DNA from: Microbispora amethystogenes
GTDB taxonomy: Bacteria; Actinomycetota; Actinomycetes; Streptosporangiales; Streptosporangiaceae
Reading direction: 5' to 3'
DNA length: 64,000 bases
Assembly: GCF_016863015.1 (NCBI RefSeq)
Contig: NZ_BOOB01000019.1
Coordinates: 1-64,000 of the forward strand
Below are positions 50,120 to 57,313 of this stretch, one piece after another (within the stretch, counting starts at the first letter, position 1; each line of letters opens with the position of its first letter). The notes beneath the pieces were generated by a model, which did no database searches, was not told where the DNA came from, and saw only the letters and a program-made list of their open reading frames with translations. Both the position numbers and the translations under genes were made by a program.

Positions 50120-50164
50120 CACGTCCGGCGTCAGGCGAAGCGTGGCGTTGCAACTGTGGGCCGA

Positions 50165-50530
50165 CTAGCGCTGCTTGAGGCGCTGCGCCTCCTTGCGCAC
50201 CTCGGCCTGAATCTCGCGCTCGCGCTGCAGCCACTCGGGGTTCTCCGCCTTGATGGCGTCGATCTCGGCGGTGGTCAGCGGCCCGGTGATGCCGCCCCTG
50301 GCCAGGCCCGAGTTGGAGACGCCCAGCTTCACGGCGACGACCTGCCGGGGGTGCGGCCCGTTGCGCCGCAGGTCGGCCAGCCAGGCAGGCGGGTCGGCCT
50401 GCAGCGCGTTCAGCTCATCCCTGGAGACGACTCCCTCCTGGAACTCGGCGGGAGTGGCCGAGAGGAGCACACCCAGTTTCTTGGCCGCGGTCGCGGGCTT
50501 CATCGTCTGAGTGGCCTTGAGCTTGGTCAT
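50165..50530 (-). CDS. DUF5997 family protein
   Basis: A 121-residue protein: MKPATAAKKLGVLLSATPAEFQEGVVSRDELNALQ then PPAWLADLRRNGPHPRQVVAVKLGVSNSGLARGGI and a charged C-terminal helix. The segment around VAVKLGVSNSGLARGG looks like a small helix-turn-helix. ATG 50530 lacks a Shine-Dalgarno; TACCCT seven bases upstream suggests leaderless transcription. Divergent with a LysR-domain gene, a pairing often conserved in actinomycetes. Function unknown. Confidence 0.85.
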   Translation of the reverse strand: MTKLKATQTMKPATAAKKLGVLLSATPAEFQEGVVSRDELNALQADPPAWLADLRRNGPHPRQVVAVKLGVSNSGLARGGITGPLTTAEIDAIKAENPEWLQREREIQAEVRKEAQRLKQR

Positions 50531-50584
50531 GGTGTCAAGGGTATGACGCGGAGCCGCTTTCCCTGGCATCGGTACGCTGGGGAG

Positions 50585-51298
50585 GTGACCGACAGGGAGT
50601 TCCGGCTGGCGTACGTGCCCGGGGTGACGCCCGCCAAATGGGTCGGCGTCTGGGCCGAGCGGGTGCCCGACGTGCCACTCACCCTGGTCTCCGTCGCCGC
50701 CGCCGAGGTGGTGAAGCTCCTGCGCGACGGCGGCGCCGACGCCGGGTTCGTACGGCTGCCCGTGGACCGTGAAGGGCTCAGCGTGATCCCTCTCTACGTC
50801 GAGACCACCATGGTCGTGGTGCCGAAGGACCACATGGTGGCCGCCGCCGACGAGGTGACCGTCGCCGATCTCGCCGACGACGAGGTGTTCCATCCGATGG
50901 ACGACACCCTGGAGTGGACGGCCCTGCCGGGGCGGCCGGCTTTCACGCGTCCGGACACGACGGCGCAGGCGATCGAGCTGGTGGCGGCGGGCACCGGGCT
51001 GCTGCTGGTGCCGCAGTCGCTGGCGCGTCTGTATCACCGCAAGGACCTGACCTACCGGCCGGTCGTGGAGACGCCGCAGTCGCAGGTCGCGCTGGCCTGG
51101 CCCACGGAGGCGACGACCGAGCTGGTGGAGGACTTCATCGGCATCGTCCGGGGGCGCACGGCGAACAGTTCGCGGGGCCGTGCCCCCGCGCCCGCTCAGG
51201 AGAAGGCGCGGAAACAGCCGCGGAGTCCCGCTCCGGGCGGATCGGGCCGCCGGAGCGCGCAAACCGGCCGGGGCAGAAAGGGCCACCGCCCCCGCTGA
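50585..51298 (+). CDS. Stand-alone LysR substrate-binding-domain protein
   Basis: About 237 residues. The body (residues 1-200) is a LysR-type effector domain (FRLAYVPGVTPAKWVGVWAERVPDVPLTLVSV; AIELVAAGTGLLLVPQSLARL), but there is no N-terminal helix-turn-helix: the GTG at 50585 starts directly at the domain and TACGCT lies seven bases upstream as a leaderless promoter. The C-terminal 40 residues are Arg/Pro/Gly-rich and basic and may bind nucleic acid. Divergent DUF5997 may supply DNA binding (inference). Confidence 0.85.
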   Translation: MTDREFRLAYVPGVTPAKWVGVWAERVPDVPLTLVSVAAAEVVKLLRDGGADAGFVRLPVDREGLSVIPLYVETTMVVVPKDHMVAAADEVTVADLADDEVFHPMDDTLEWTALPGRPAFTRPDTTAQAIELVAAGTGLLLVPQSLARLYHRKDLTYRPVVETPQSQVALAWPTEATTELVEDFIGIVRGRTANSSRGRAPAPAQEKARKQPRSPAPGGSGRRSAQTGRGRKGHRPR

Positions 51299-51795
51299 AC
51301 CGCGCGACAGGAGACGCCTGTGCCGCCGATGCCGCATCAGCGCGCCGGCGTCGCGCGCCGTCCTGTATTCGGGGGGTAAGGCGTTCACCGCAGAATACTG
51401 CCGGTAGGTGTTCAACCGAACGCGCGGGCCGGCGCCCTGTGTGTGGGTGCGATTCCGCGTGCGTGGTAAATGCGGAACGGTGTGCCGTGATTCGCGACGA
51501 TCTCGGAAAGCCGCAACAGTGGTCACTCCGCGATTCAGCCGACATCGACAGGGCGGGATCCGATCGTCCTGGTACGAGCGCGACGCATACTCGCTTTCAC
51601 GTTTTTCAGTCATCGAACACGCGGCAGGAGTGTAACACGCGGCCGGTGGCCGGCAAAGGGGCGTTTCGATCTCTGGACCGATCGCGAGTGCAATTCGCCG
51701 CTCGTATAGAAGTGAGAAGTTTGTAACATGTAAACCGCCTGTTCAGTATCGATGAGCGGGTTTCGGCGCCACACTAAACGCGGCCGGTTGCGCGG

Positions 51796-51805
51796 CCGAT
51801 ATCGG
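51796..51805. promoter_or_regulatory. Short palindrome upstream of the cluster promoter
   Basis: CCGATATCGG is a perfect 10-bp palindrome 23 bases before the putative -35 element. It could be an operator, but ten bases alone are weak evidence. Confidence 0.3.
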
Positions 51806-51827
51806 TTGGTGAAAGTTTCTCGCTATC

Positions 51828-51857
51828 TTGCGTGCCGCTGTGACGGTGTCGTATGCT
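51828..51857 (+). promoter_or_regulatory. Putative promoter of the biosynthetic cluster
   Basis: TTGCGT (51828-51833) and TATGCT (51852-51857) with an 18-base spacer make a recognisable sigma-70-type promoter. The predicted start near 51864 gives a short leader before the first small gene, and all genes to 61302 are so closely spaced that they are probably one transcript. Confidence 0.5.
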
Positions 51858-51881
51858 CCGGCCGTTGCCGCTACGGTTTCT

Positions 51882-52136
51882 ATGCGAGGTTCAGCTTTGC
51901 CCGAGTTGATTCCCATTACGGAAAACATTGGCACTGAAGTCCGCGGAATCGATGTCACAGGCCGTATTTCGGATAACGAATTCGAGCGCATCTATCGGGT
52001 TATCGACAAGGTCGGCGCGCTCGATGGTCCCGTTCTCGTCGCGGAGCCGGACGTGGTGATCGCCGGGCTCGAGGAGCTACGCCTCGCGTCCATGAGCCCC
52101 GTCGAGTTCGTCCAGGAACGCATCCGTGTTCGTTGA
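51882..52136 (+). CDS. Small protein with a TauD/TfdA-like N-terminus
   Basis: 84 codons from ATG 51882 (TTG 51897, with CGAGG upstream, is an alternative). The first 40 residues (LIPITENIGTEVRGIDVTGR) match the N-terminal signature of TauD/TfdA Fe(II)/2OG dioxygenases, but no catalytic core follows. The remaining 45 residues (DVVIAGLEELRLASMSPVEF) faintly resemble the carrier-protein helix with a Ser. It may be a deletion remnant fused to another end, or a real small protein. It overlaps the ligase gene by 11 bases, which favours translation. Confidence 0.55.
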   Translation: MRGSALPELIPITENIGTEVRGIDVTGRISDNEFERIYRVIDKVGALDGPVLVAEPDVVIAGLEELRLASMSPVEFVQERIRVR

Positions 52137-53628
52137 CTCCTTGGTGGACAAGCTCGCCGAGCATCCCGCGCAGCGGATGCGGTTCGTGGCGCGCGACAGG
52201 ACCACGCTGGACAAGACGTACGGCGAGATCCACGACGACGCCGTCCGGCTGATGGACGAGCTGCGCGACAGCGGCCTCGGTCCGGGTGACCTCGTCGGCG
52301 TGTTCGGCCCGAACTCCTACGAGTGGATTCTCGCCGACCTCGCGCTGCTCGCGCTCGGCTGCGTCCCCGTCGCCATCCCCGCGGAGAACCGTCACGAATC
52401 GGCGGAGATCGGCGCGTTCGTCGAGCGTTTCCGTCTGGCCGCGCTGCTGGTGACCCGGCCGCTCCCCGGCGAGGCCGGCCTGCCGGCGGCCACCGCGGTC
52501 CTGTCCGAACGGCCGGTCAAGCTCGGCCCGGCCCGGCACGACGACGTTCCGGCGCTGCCGCCTGGAGTGCGCACGATCGCGTTCTCCTCGGGCACCGCCG
52601 GGACGCAGAAGGGCCTGATGCTCACCGACGACGGCATCGCCAACACCGTCGAGCTGTCGGCCCGCGCGTGGCGGGTCACGACGGACGACGACATCTTGAT
52701 CGTGATGCCGTACTCGAACTTCCAGCAGCGCTACCTCACCTACCTCGCGATCTCGACGGGCTGCGCGGCCACCGTCGTACCGCCGGAGATCATGTTCCAG
52801 GCGCTCAAGGTCGTGGAACCCACGATCATCCTCGGCCCGCCGTCCTTCTTCGAGGTGCTCTACAACCGGGTCATGGCCGCCGACCCGGCCGAGCGCATGG
52901 ACAAGGGCCGCGGATGGCTGTCGATGTACGGGTCGCGGGTGCGGCTCATGTACACCGGGTCCGCGCCGGTGCCGCCGGCCATGGTCACCCTGTTCCAGGA
53001 GCTCGGCGCGCCGCTGTACGAGATCTACGGCAGCACCGAGGTCGGCTGGATCGCCATGAACGTGCCGGGCGCGGCCAGAGCCGGCACGGCGGGACGGCCC
53101 GTGGACGGCGTCACCGTCGAACTCGGCGACGGCGGCGAGGTCGTCGTGCGCGCCGAACGGCCGCAGGTCGCCGGGTACGTGTACGAGGGCGTCGAGACGC
53201 AGGACGCCGTCTTCCGTCCCGACGGCAGGATCGTCACCGGCGACCTCGGGGTCCTTGAGGACGGCTTCCTGCGGCTCGCCGGCCGCAAGAACAACGTGAT
53301 CATCACCCGGAGCGGTGTGAAGATCAACCCGGCCGAGCTCGAGGCCGGCATCGAACGCGCCTTTCCCGGCGTCCGCGCCATGGTGGCCCTGCCGGACGGC
53401 GCCGCGCTGCTCGCCTGCGTCGTCTGGCTGGACGACCCGGGCAGGGCGGCCGAGGTCGAGGCGCACATCACACGGATGAACGCGGACCACGAGCCGTCGC
53501 ACCGCATCGCGACGACTCTCGTCCGCCCGGCGGAGGAGCTCACCGTTGAGAGCGGCCTGTTGACCAGGAACTTCAAGATCGACCGTAGCGCGGTCAGGCG
53601 CACCGTCTGGACGAGTGGAGACAGGTGA
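52126..53628 (+). CDS. Acyl-AMP ligase / acyl-ACP synthetase (ANL superfamily)
   Basis: A 500-residue adenylating enzyme. Motifs in order: P-loop IAFSSGTAGTQKGLMLTDDG near residue 150, YEIYGSTEVGWIAMN near 300, TGDLGVLEDGFLRLAGRKNNVIITRSGVKINPAELE near 370-410, and the C-terminal catalytic Lys in LTRNFKIDRSAVRR. It would adenylate a carboxylic or amino acid and load it on a carrier protein; ACP1 follows with a four-base overlap, pointing to transfer to ACP rather than CoA. Substrate not predictable by eye. GTG start at 52126. Confidence 0.9.
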   Translation: MFVDSLVDKLAEHPAQRMRFVARDRTTLDKTYGEIHDDAVRLMDELRDSGLGPGDLVGVFGPNSYEWILADLALLALGCVPVAIPAENRHESAEIGAFVERFRLAALLVTRPLPGEAGLPAATAVLSERPVKLGPARHDDVPALPPGVRTIAFSSGTAGTQKGLMLTDDGIANTVELSARAWRVTTDDDILIVMPYSNFQQRYLTYLAISTGCAATVVPPEIMFQALKVVEPTIILGPPSFFEVLYNRVMAADPAERMDKGRGWLSMYGSRVRLMYTGSAPVPPAMVTLFQELGAPLYEIYGSTEVGWIAMNVPGAARAGTAGRPVDGVTVELGDGGEVVVRAERPQVAGYVYEGVETQDAVFRPDGRIVTGDLGVLEDGFLRLAGRKNNVIITRSGVKINPAELEAGIERAFPGVRAMVALPDGAALLACVVWLDDPGRAAEVEAHITRMNADHEPSHRIATTLVRPAEELTVESGLLTRNFKIDRSAVRRTVWTSGDR

Positions 53629-53855
53629 CCGAGGACGAGATCTGCCGGATCATCGCCGGCGTCCTGCCGGGCAGGGACGTCGCACCGCACATGAGCCTCA
53701 GGAACGACCTCGGCGTCGACTCGATCGGGCTCATGAGCATCGTGTTCGTCCTTGAGGAACAGACCGGCATCGACACCATGAGCCACATCATGGAGTTCAC
53801 CGAGGCCGAATACGTGCACGAGATCGTCGGCATCTGCCTGAAGGCGGCCTCATGA
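53625..53855 (+). CDS. Acyl carrier protein 1
   Basis: A 76-residue carrier protein. The phosphopantetheine site is the Ser in NDLGVDSIGLMSIVFVLEE (Ser33). Helix I (EDEICRIIAGVLPG) and the C-terminal helix are normal. GTG at 53625 overlaps the ligase stop, and its own stop overlaps the amidohydrolase. Likely partner of the adenylating enzyme. Confidence 0.92.
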   Translation: MTEDEICRIIAGVLPGRDVAPHMSLRNDLGVDSIGLMSIVFVLEEQTGIDTMSHIMEFTEAEYVHEIVGICLKAAS

Positions 53856-54775
53856 AGATCATTGACTTTCACTGCCACGTCGCGGCCGAGATGTGCTTCC
53901 CGCCGTCGTTCCGCGACGGGGTCATCGACAACATGGCCGCGGCCATGCACGCGCGCGGCCTGCCGGCGCGCAAGGAACACCTGCGCCGCATGCACGACGC
54001 TACCCTCCAGGATCCGCTGTGCGACCAGCTCGTCAAGGAGATGGACGAGGCGGGGATCGACGAGGCCGTGCTGCTGATGCCCGACTTCACCTACGCGCTG
54101 AAGGACGGCACGCACACCATCGAGGAGATCGTCGACCACCACAAGGTGGTGACCGACCGGCACCCCGGCCGCTTCCGCGTCCTGGTCGGCGTCGACCCGC
54201 GGTGGGGAGCCGACGGGATCGCGCTCTTCGAACGGGCCATCGTCGAGTACGGCTTCGACGGGATGAAGCTCTACCCGCCGTGCGGCTACCGCCTCGACGA
54301 CAAGGCGCTCTACCCGTTCTACGAGATCTGCGCGCAGCACCGGCTGCCGGTGCTGTCGCACATCGGCGCGACCTCCCCGGCCCTCGACTTCGAGATCGCG
54401 CTGCCGATCTACGTGGACCGGCCCGCGCGGGACTTCCCCGGCGTGGACTTCGTGCTCGCGCACGGCAGTGTCCACTACCCCGACGAGTGCGCGATGCTCT
54501 GCAACAACCGGCCGAACGTCTACATCGACGCCAGCGGTTACGAGGCCCCCGACGGGGTGGCCGGGCTCAACCGGTTCTTCCGCCGCAACATCAACCACAA
54601 GGTGCTGTTCGGAACCGACTGGCCGATCTTCCGGTTGCAGGGCAAGCAGACCAGCTTCGTGGAACGACTCACAGCCGAAGGAGCCTTCCCGGCCGAGATG
54701 ACCCAGGCCGACCGCGACCTGTTCATGTGGAAAAACGCACAACGGCTTCTCGACAAGAAGGGCACGGGCAAATGA
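53852..54775 (+). CDS. Amidohydrolase 2 (ACMSD-like) family protein
   Basis: A 307-residue TIM-barrel metal enzyme. Metal ligands: H7 and H9 in IIDFHCHVAAEM, later His residues in PVLSHIGAT and VLAHGS, and Asp in LFGTDWPIF. The family includes decarboxylases (ACMSD, gamma-resorcylate) and hydrolases. In this operon it could decarboxylate or hydrolyse a carrier-bound or free intermediate. ATGA overlap with ACP1. Confidence 0.88.
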   Translation: MKIIDFHCHVAAEMCFPPSFRDGVIDNMAAAMHARGLPARKEHLRRMHDATLQDPLCDQLVKEMDEAGIDEAVLLMPDFTYALKDGTHTIEEIVDHHKVVTDRHPGRFRVLVGVDPRWGADGIALFERAIVEYGFDGMKLYPPCGYRLDDKALYPFYEICAQHRLPVLSHIGATSPALDFEIALPIYVDRPARDFPGVDFVLAHGSVHYPDECAMLCNNRPNVYIDASGYEAPDGVAGLNRFFRRNINHKVLFGTDWPIFRLQGKQTSFVERLTAEGAFPAEMTQADRDLFMWKNAQRLLDKKGTGK

Positions 54776-55680
54776 CATCGTTGACCGACGGTCTCACCGC
54801 CGAGCAGGTCCAGTTCTTCAAGGACAACGGCTACGTCGGCCCCTTCGATCTGTACGAGCCCGGCGAGGCTCAGAAGATCTGGAGCAAGGCCATGATCGAG
54901 ATGGCGCTGTCGAAGAACAAGCCGCACAACTCGACGATCATCAACTACGACCGGCACCTGGACTGCGACACGCTCTCCGAGCACATCTCACGGCCCGAGA
55001 TCGTGAACAAGCTGCGTTCACTCCTCGGCGACGACATCATCTGCTGGAAGTCCAACATCTTCCAGAAGCAGCCGGGTGACGCCGGCACCGGCTGGCACCA
55101 GGTCGAGAAGTACATCGTCGGCGAGACCACGACCGCCGCCACGCCCTCGTTGAACTTCGCCTACAGCCGCGACGACGACACGGTCCTCCAGGACGTCAGC
55201 GTCTGGACCGCCTTCTCCCCGGCCAAACGCGAGAACGGCTGCCTGCGCTTCATCCGCGGCAGTCAGAAGCGCTGGTTCTACGACGAGACCAAACGACTCA
55301 CCAAGAGCCCGGAGCGCAAGACCGACTTCTTCGGCTACGACTACTCCGAGCTCCAGATAGACCCGAGCTGGGACCCGGAGAAGGACGACGTCGTCGACAT
55401 GGAGATGGAACCCGGTCAGTTCGTCCTGTTCGTCGAGAAATGCGTCCACGGGTCCCTGCCGAACATCAGCGACCAGACCCGCCTCGGCTACGCGTCCAGG
55501 TACGTGATCCCGCAGACCAAGGTGTACGAGCACGTGGACAAGCTGGTCGAGTTCGGCGACGAGATCAGCCTCGACTACCACGGCTGCGTCCTGGTCTCCG
55601 GCGAGGACAGGTACGGCTACAACCGGATCTACACCAAGAACCTCAACGGCTACGAGTTCAGGCGGGTGGCCAATGCCTGA
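54772..55680 (+). CDS. SyrB2-type non-haem Fe(II)/2-oxoglutarate halogenase homologue
   Basis: A 302-residue protein that follows the SyrB2/CytC3 chlorinating-enzyme family along its whole length: LTAEQVQFFKDNGYVGPFD at the start, NYDRHLD, CLRFIRGSQKRWFYDETKR, FFGYDYSELQIDPSW and LGYASRYV. The proximal iron site is H109-Q110-V111; hydroxylases have Asp/Glu at the third place and known halogenases Ala or Gly, leaving room for chloride. Here it is Val, so no carboxylate ligand, as in halogenases, but a bulkier side chain. The distal His is H226 (CVHGS). SyrB2 acts on amino acids tethered to a carrier protein, and ACPs flank this gene. Chlorination, another radical reaction or loss of function are all open. 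Confidence 0.9.
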   Translation: MTSLTDGLTAEQVQFFKDNGYVGPFDLYEPGEAQKIWSKAMIEMALSKNKPHNSTIINYDRHLDCDTLSEHISRPEIVNKLRSLLGDDIICWKSNIFQKQPGDAGTGWHQVEKYIVGETTTAATPSLNFAYSRDDDTVLQDVSVWTAFSPAKRENGCLRFIRGSQKRWFYDETKRLTKSPERKTDFFGYDYSELQIDPSWDPEKDDVVDMEMEPGQFVLFVEKCVHGSLPNISDQTRLGYASRYVIPQTKVYEHVDKLVEFGDEISLDYHGCVLVSGEDRYGYNRIYTKNLNGYEFRRVANA

Positions 55681-55951
55681 GATCGACGACCGGCTGAGGA
55701 ACTTCGTCGACTTCCTCGGCACGCAGCCGATGGCGCCGGACCTCACCTACGAGGAGGTCGCGCAGAGCACGTCACGTGCCGAACTCGGCATCAGCTCGCT
55801 CAACATCCTCATCCTCGTCAACAACTACATCGAGGAGAAGGCCGGCGGGAAGATCGCGCTGCGTCCCGAGTGGGTGCCGATGCTCGACGAGGTCGAAGGC
55901 ATCCTGTCGGTGATCGAGGAGATCGACGCCGGCGCGCCGGTCGAGGTCTGA
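55673..55951 (+). CDS. Acyl carrier protein 2 (divergent)
   Basis: A 92-residue carrier protein unlike ACP1. The modification site appears as RAELGISSLNILILVNNYIEE, with Ser42 at the expected position but Ser instead of Asp before it. The C-terminus is extended and acidic (VIEEIDAGAPVEV). It overlaps the halogenase-like gene by eight bases and precedes a KASIII-like gene, so it may carry the halogenase substrate or the acyl group for transfer. Confidence 0.85.
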   Translation: MPEIDDRLRNFVDFLGTQPMAPDLTYEEVAQSTSRAELGISSLNILILVNNYIEEKAGGKIALRPEWVPMLDEVEGILSVIEEIDAGAPVEV

Positions 55952-56857
55952 GTGGCGGCCATCGGGTCCTTCACCTGGGTCACCGGTCACGCCGAAGGCC
56001 GTCCTGAGGACATCCCCGGATTCGAGGACCTGTGGCGCGCGGTGTCGCCGGACACCGCGTTCGCCGCGATGGGGACGGGCACGTACCGGAAGATGACCGG
56101 GCCGGTGACCCCGTACATCGTGGACTGTGTGGCGAAGGTGCTGAGCGGGCACGGCGTCCGCGCGGCCGAGGTGGACCGGCTTGTGCTCGCGACCTCGGAC
56201 GGCGTGCTCGGCCTGCTCGGCAGGGACGTCGCCGTCGACGTCATGCGCGCCGCCGGGCTCACCGCGTGCGTTCCCACGATCGTGTCGCTCCAGCAGTGCT
56301 GCAGCTCCATCGAGGCTCTGCGGTACGCCTGGGGCCTGGCCGTCGCGGGCGCGCGCAACGTCGTACTGGTGGCGCTGGACTTCACACCGGACGACCGCGA
56401 CCGGGTGAGGTCCTTCGCGGTCTTCGGTGACGCCGTGGCCGGCTGCCTCATCAGTCGTGACCACGCCGGCCTCACGCTCGTGGGGACCGGTGTCGCCACC
56501 GACTTCTCCGGCATGGTCGGGGAGGACACGTTCGCGACCCGGCAGTCGGTGGCGCGGGCCGCGCTCGGCCAGGCGTTCGGCCAGGCCGGACGCACGCCGG
56601 AGGACGTCGCGAAGATCTTCACTTCGAGCCTGTTCGCACCCATCGCGACCTTCAACGCGATGGCCGCCGGACAGGCCCGCGAGAAGCTCCACTTCCAGGA
56701 GCCGATGACTCGGTACGGCCACTGCGGCAACGCCGACTGGCTGATCAATCTGACGGACTACCACGACAAGACCGGCCTGGAGCCAGGAGCTCTCTACCTC
56801 GCGCAGGCCTCCGCGCCGGGCTTCTTCGCGTGCGCACTACTGGAGGCAGGTACATGA
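55952..56857 (+). CDS. KASIII-like condensing/acyltransfer enzyme with altered triad
   Basis: A 301-residue thiolase-fold protein of the beta-ketoacyl-ACP synthase III group. The nucleophile lies in VSLQQCCSSIEALRYAWG (Cys116, or Cys117), and the Asn loop in RYGHCGNADWLINL (Asn260). The catalytic His of the HQAN motif is missing: the matching stretch reads SLFAPIATFN. KASIII relatives in secondary metabolism often transfer acyl groups to O, N or carrier proteins without decarboxylation. GTG start directly after the ACP2 stop. Confidence 0.85.
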   Translation: MAAIGSFTWVTGHAEGRPEDIPGFEDLWRAVSPDTAFAAMGTGTYRKMTGPVTPYIVDCVAKVLSGHGVRAAEVDRLVLATSDGVLGLLGRDVAVDVMRAAGLTACVPTIVSLQQCCSSIEALRYAWGLAVAGARNVVLVALDFTPDDRDRVRSFAVFGDAVAGCLISRDHAGLTLVGTGVATDFSGMVGEDTFATRQSVARAALGQAFGQAGRTPEDVAKIFTSSLFAPIATFNAMAAGQAREKLHFQEPMTRYGHCGNADWLINLTDYHDKTGLEPGALYLAQASAPGFFACALLEAGT

Positions 56858-57309
56858 AGATCGTGCTCGACGATCTCCGCGGCCCGGAGATCGCCGCGTT
56901 CCTGGAGGACCACCTGCGGGAGATGCACGCCATCACCCCCTCCGAGAGCGTGTACGCACTCGACCTCGACAGGCTCCGGGTCCCGGAGGTCACGTTCTGG
57001 TCGGTGTACGACGGCGACCAGCTCGTCGGCTGCGGCGCGATAAAGCGCATCGACGACACGCACGCCGAGATCAAATCCATGCGCACCGCCTACGAGCGCC
57101 GGCGCGACGGCATCGCGAGCCTGCTCCTCACCCACATACTGGCGGAGGCCAAGGCGATGGGCATCGAACGGCTCAGCCTGGAGACCGGCGCGACCGAGCC
57201 CTTCGAGCAGGCCAGGAAGCTGTATGAGAAGTTCGGCTTCGAAGCCTGCGGCCCGTTCGACGGCTACGGCCCCGACCCGCACAGCTACTTCATGACCCGG
57301 ACGGTCTGA
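56854..57309 (+). CDS. GNAT-family N-acetyltransferase
   Basis: A 151-residue GNAT: IVLDDLRGPEIAAFLEDHLREMHAITP, AEIKSMRTAYERRRDGIASLLLTHIL (acetyl-CoA loop, with RRRDGIA in place of the usual RxxGxG/A) and LETGATEPFEQARKLYEKFGF. The closest recognisable type is the small PaiA/ElaA-like acetyltransferases. It may acetylate the product for self-protection or as a tailoring step. ATGA overlap with the KASIII-like gene after GGAGGCAGG. Confidence 0.87.
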   Translation: MKIVLDDLRGPEIAAFLEDHLREMHAITPSESVYALDLDRLRVPEVTFWSVYDGDQLVGCGAIKRIDDTHAEIKSMRTAYERRRDGIASLLLTHILAEAKAMGIERLSLETGATEPFEQARKLYEKFGFEACGPFDGYGPDPHSYFMTRTV

Positions 57310-57313
57310 CGAC

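Larger units (their letters stand above)
51299..51881. other. 583-bp AT-richer non-coding region before the biosynthetic cluster
   Basis: I see no convincing gene here. Base composition is visibly less G+C-rich than the flanks, especially 51590-51830. It contains an imperfect inverted repeat GTTTGTAACATGTAAAC (51719-51735), a perfect palindrome CCGATATCGG (51796-51805) and the promoter at 51828-51857. It marks a boundary between ordinary genes and the cluster and may carry regulator sites. Confidence 0.6.

Noticed and set aside
51408..51635. A 75-codon frame in the gap before the biosynthetic cluster
   Set aside because: No ribosome-binding site, no recognisable domain, and codon use does not show the strong third-position G/C bias of real genes nearby.
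53893..54771. N-terminal extension of the halogenase-like gene read through from 53893
   Set aside because: That part is an out-of-frame shadow of the amidohydrolase gene; SyrB2-type homology starts at ATG 54772, which overlaps the amidohydrolase stop.
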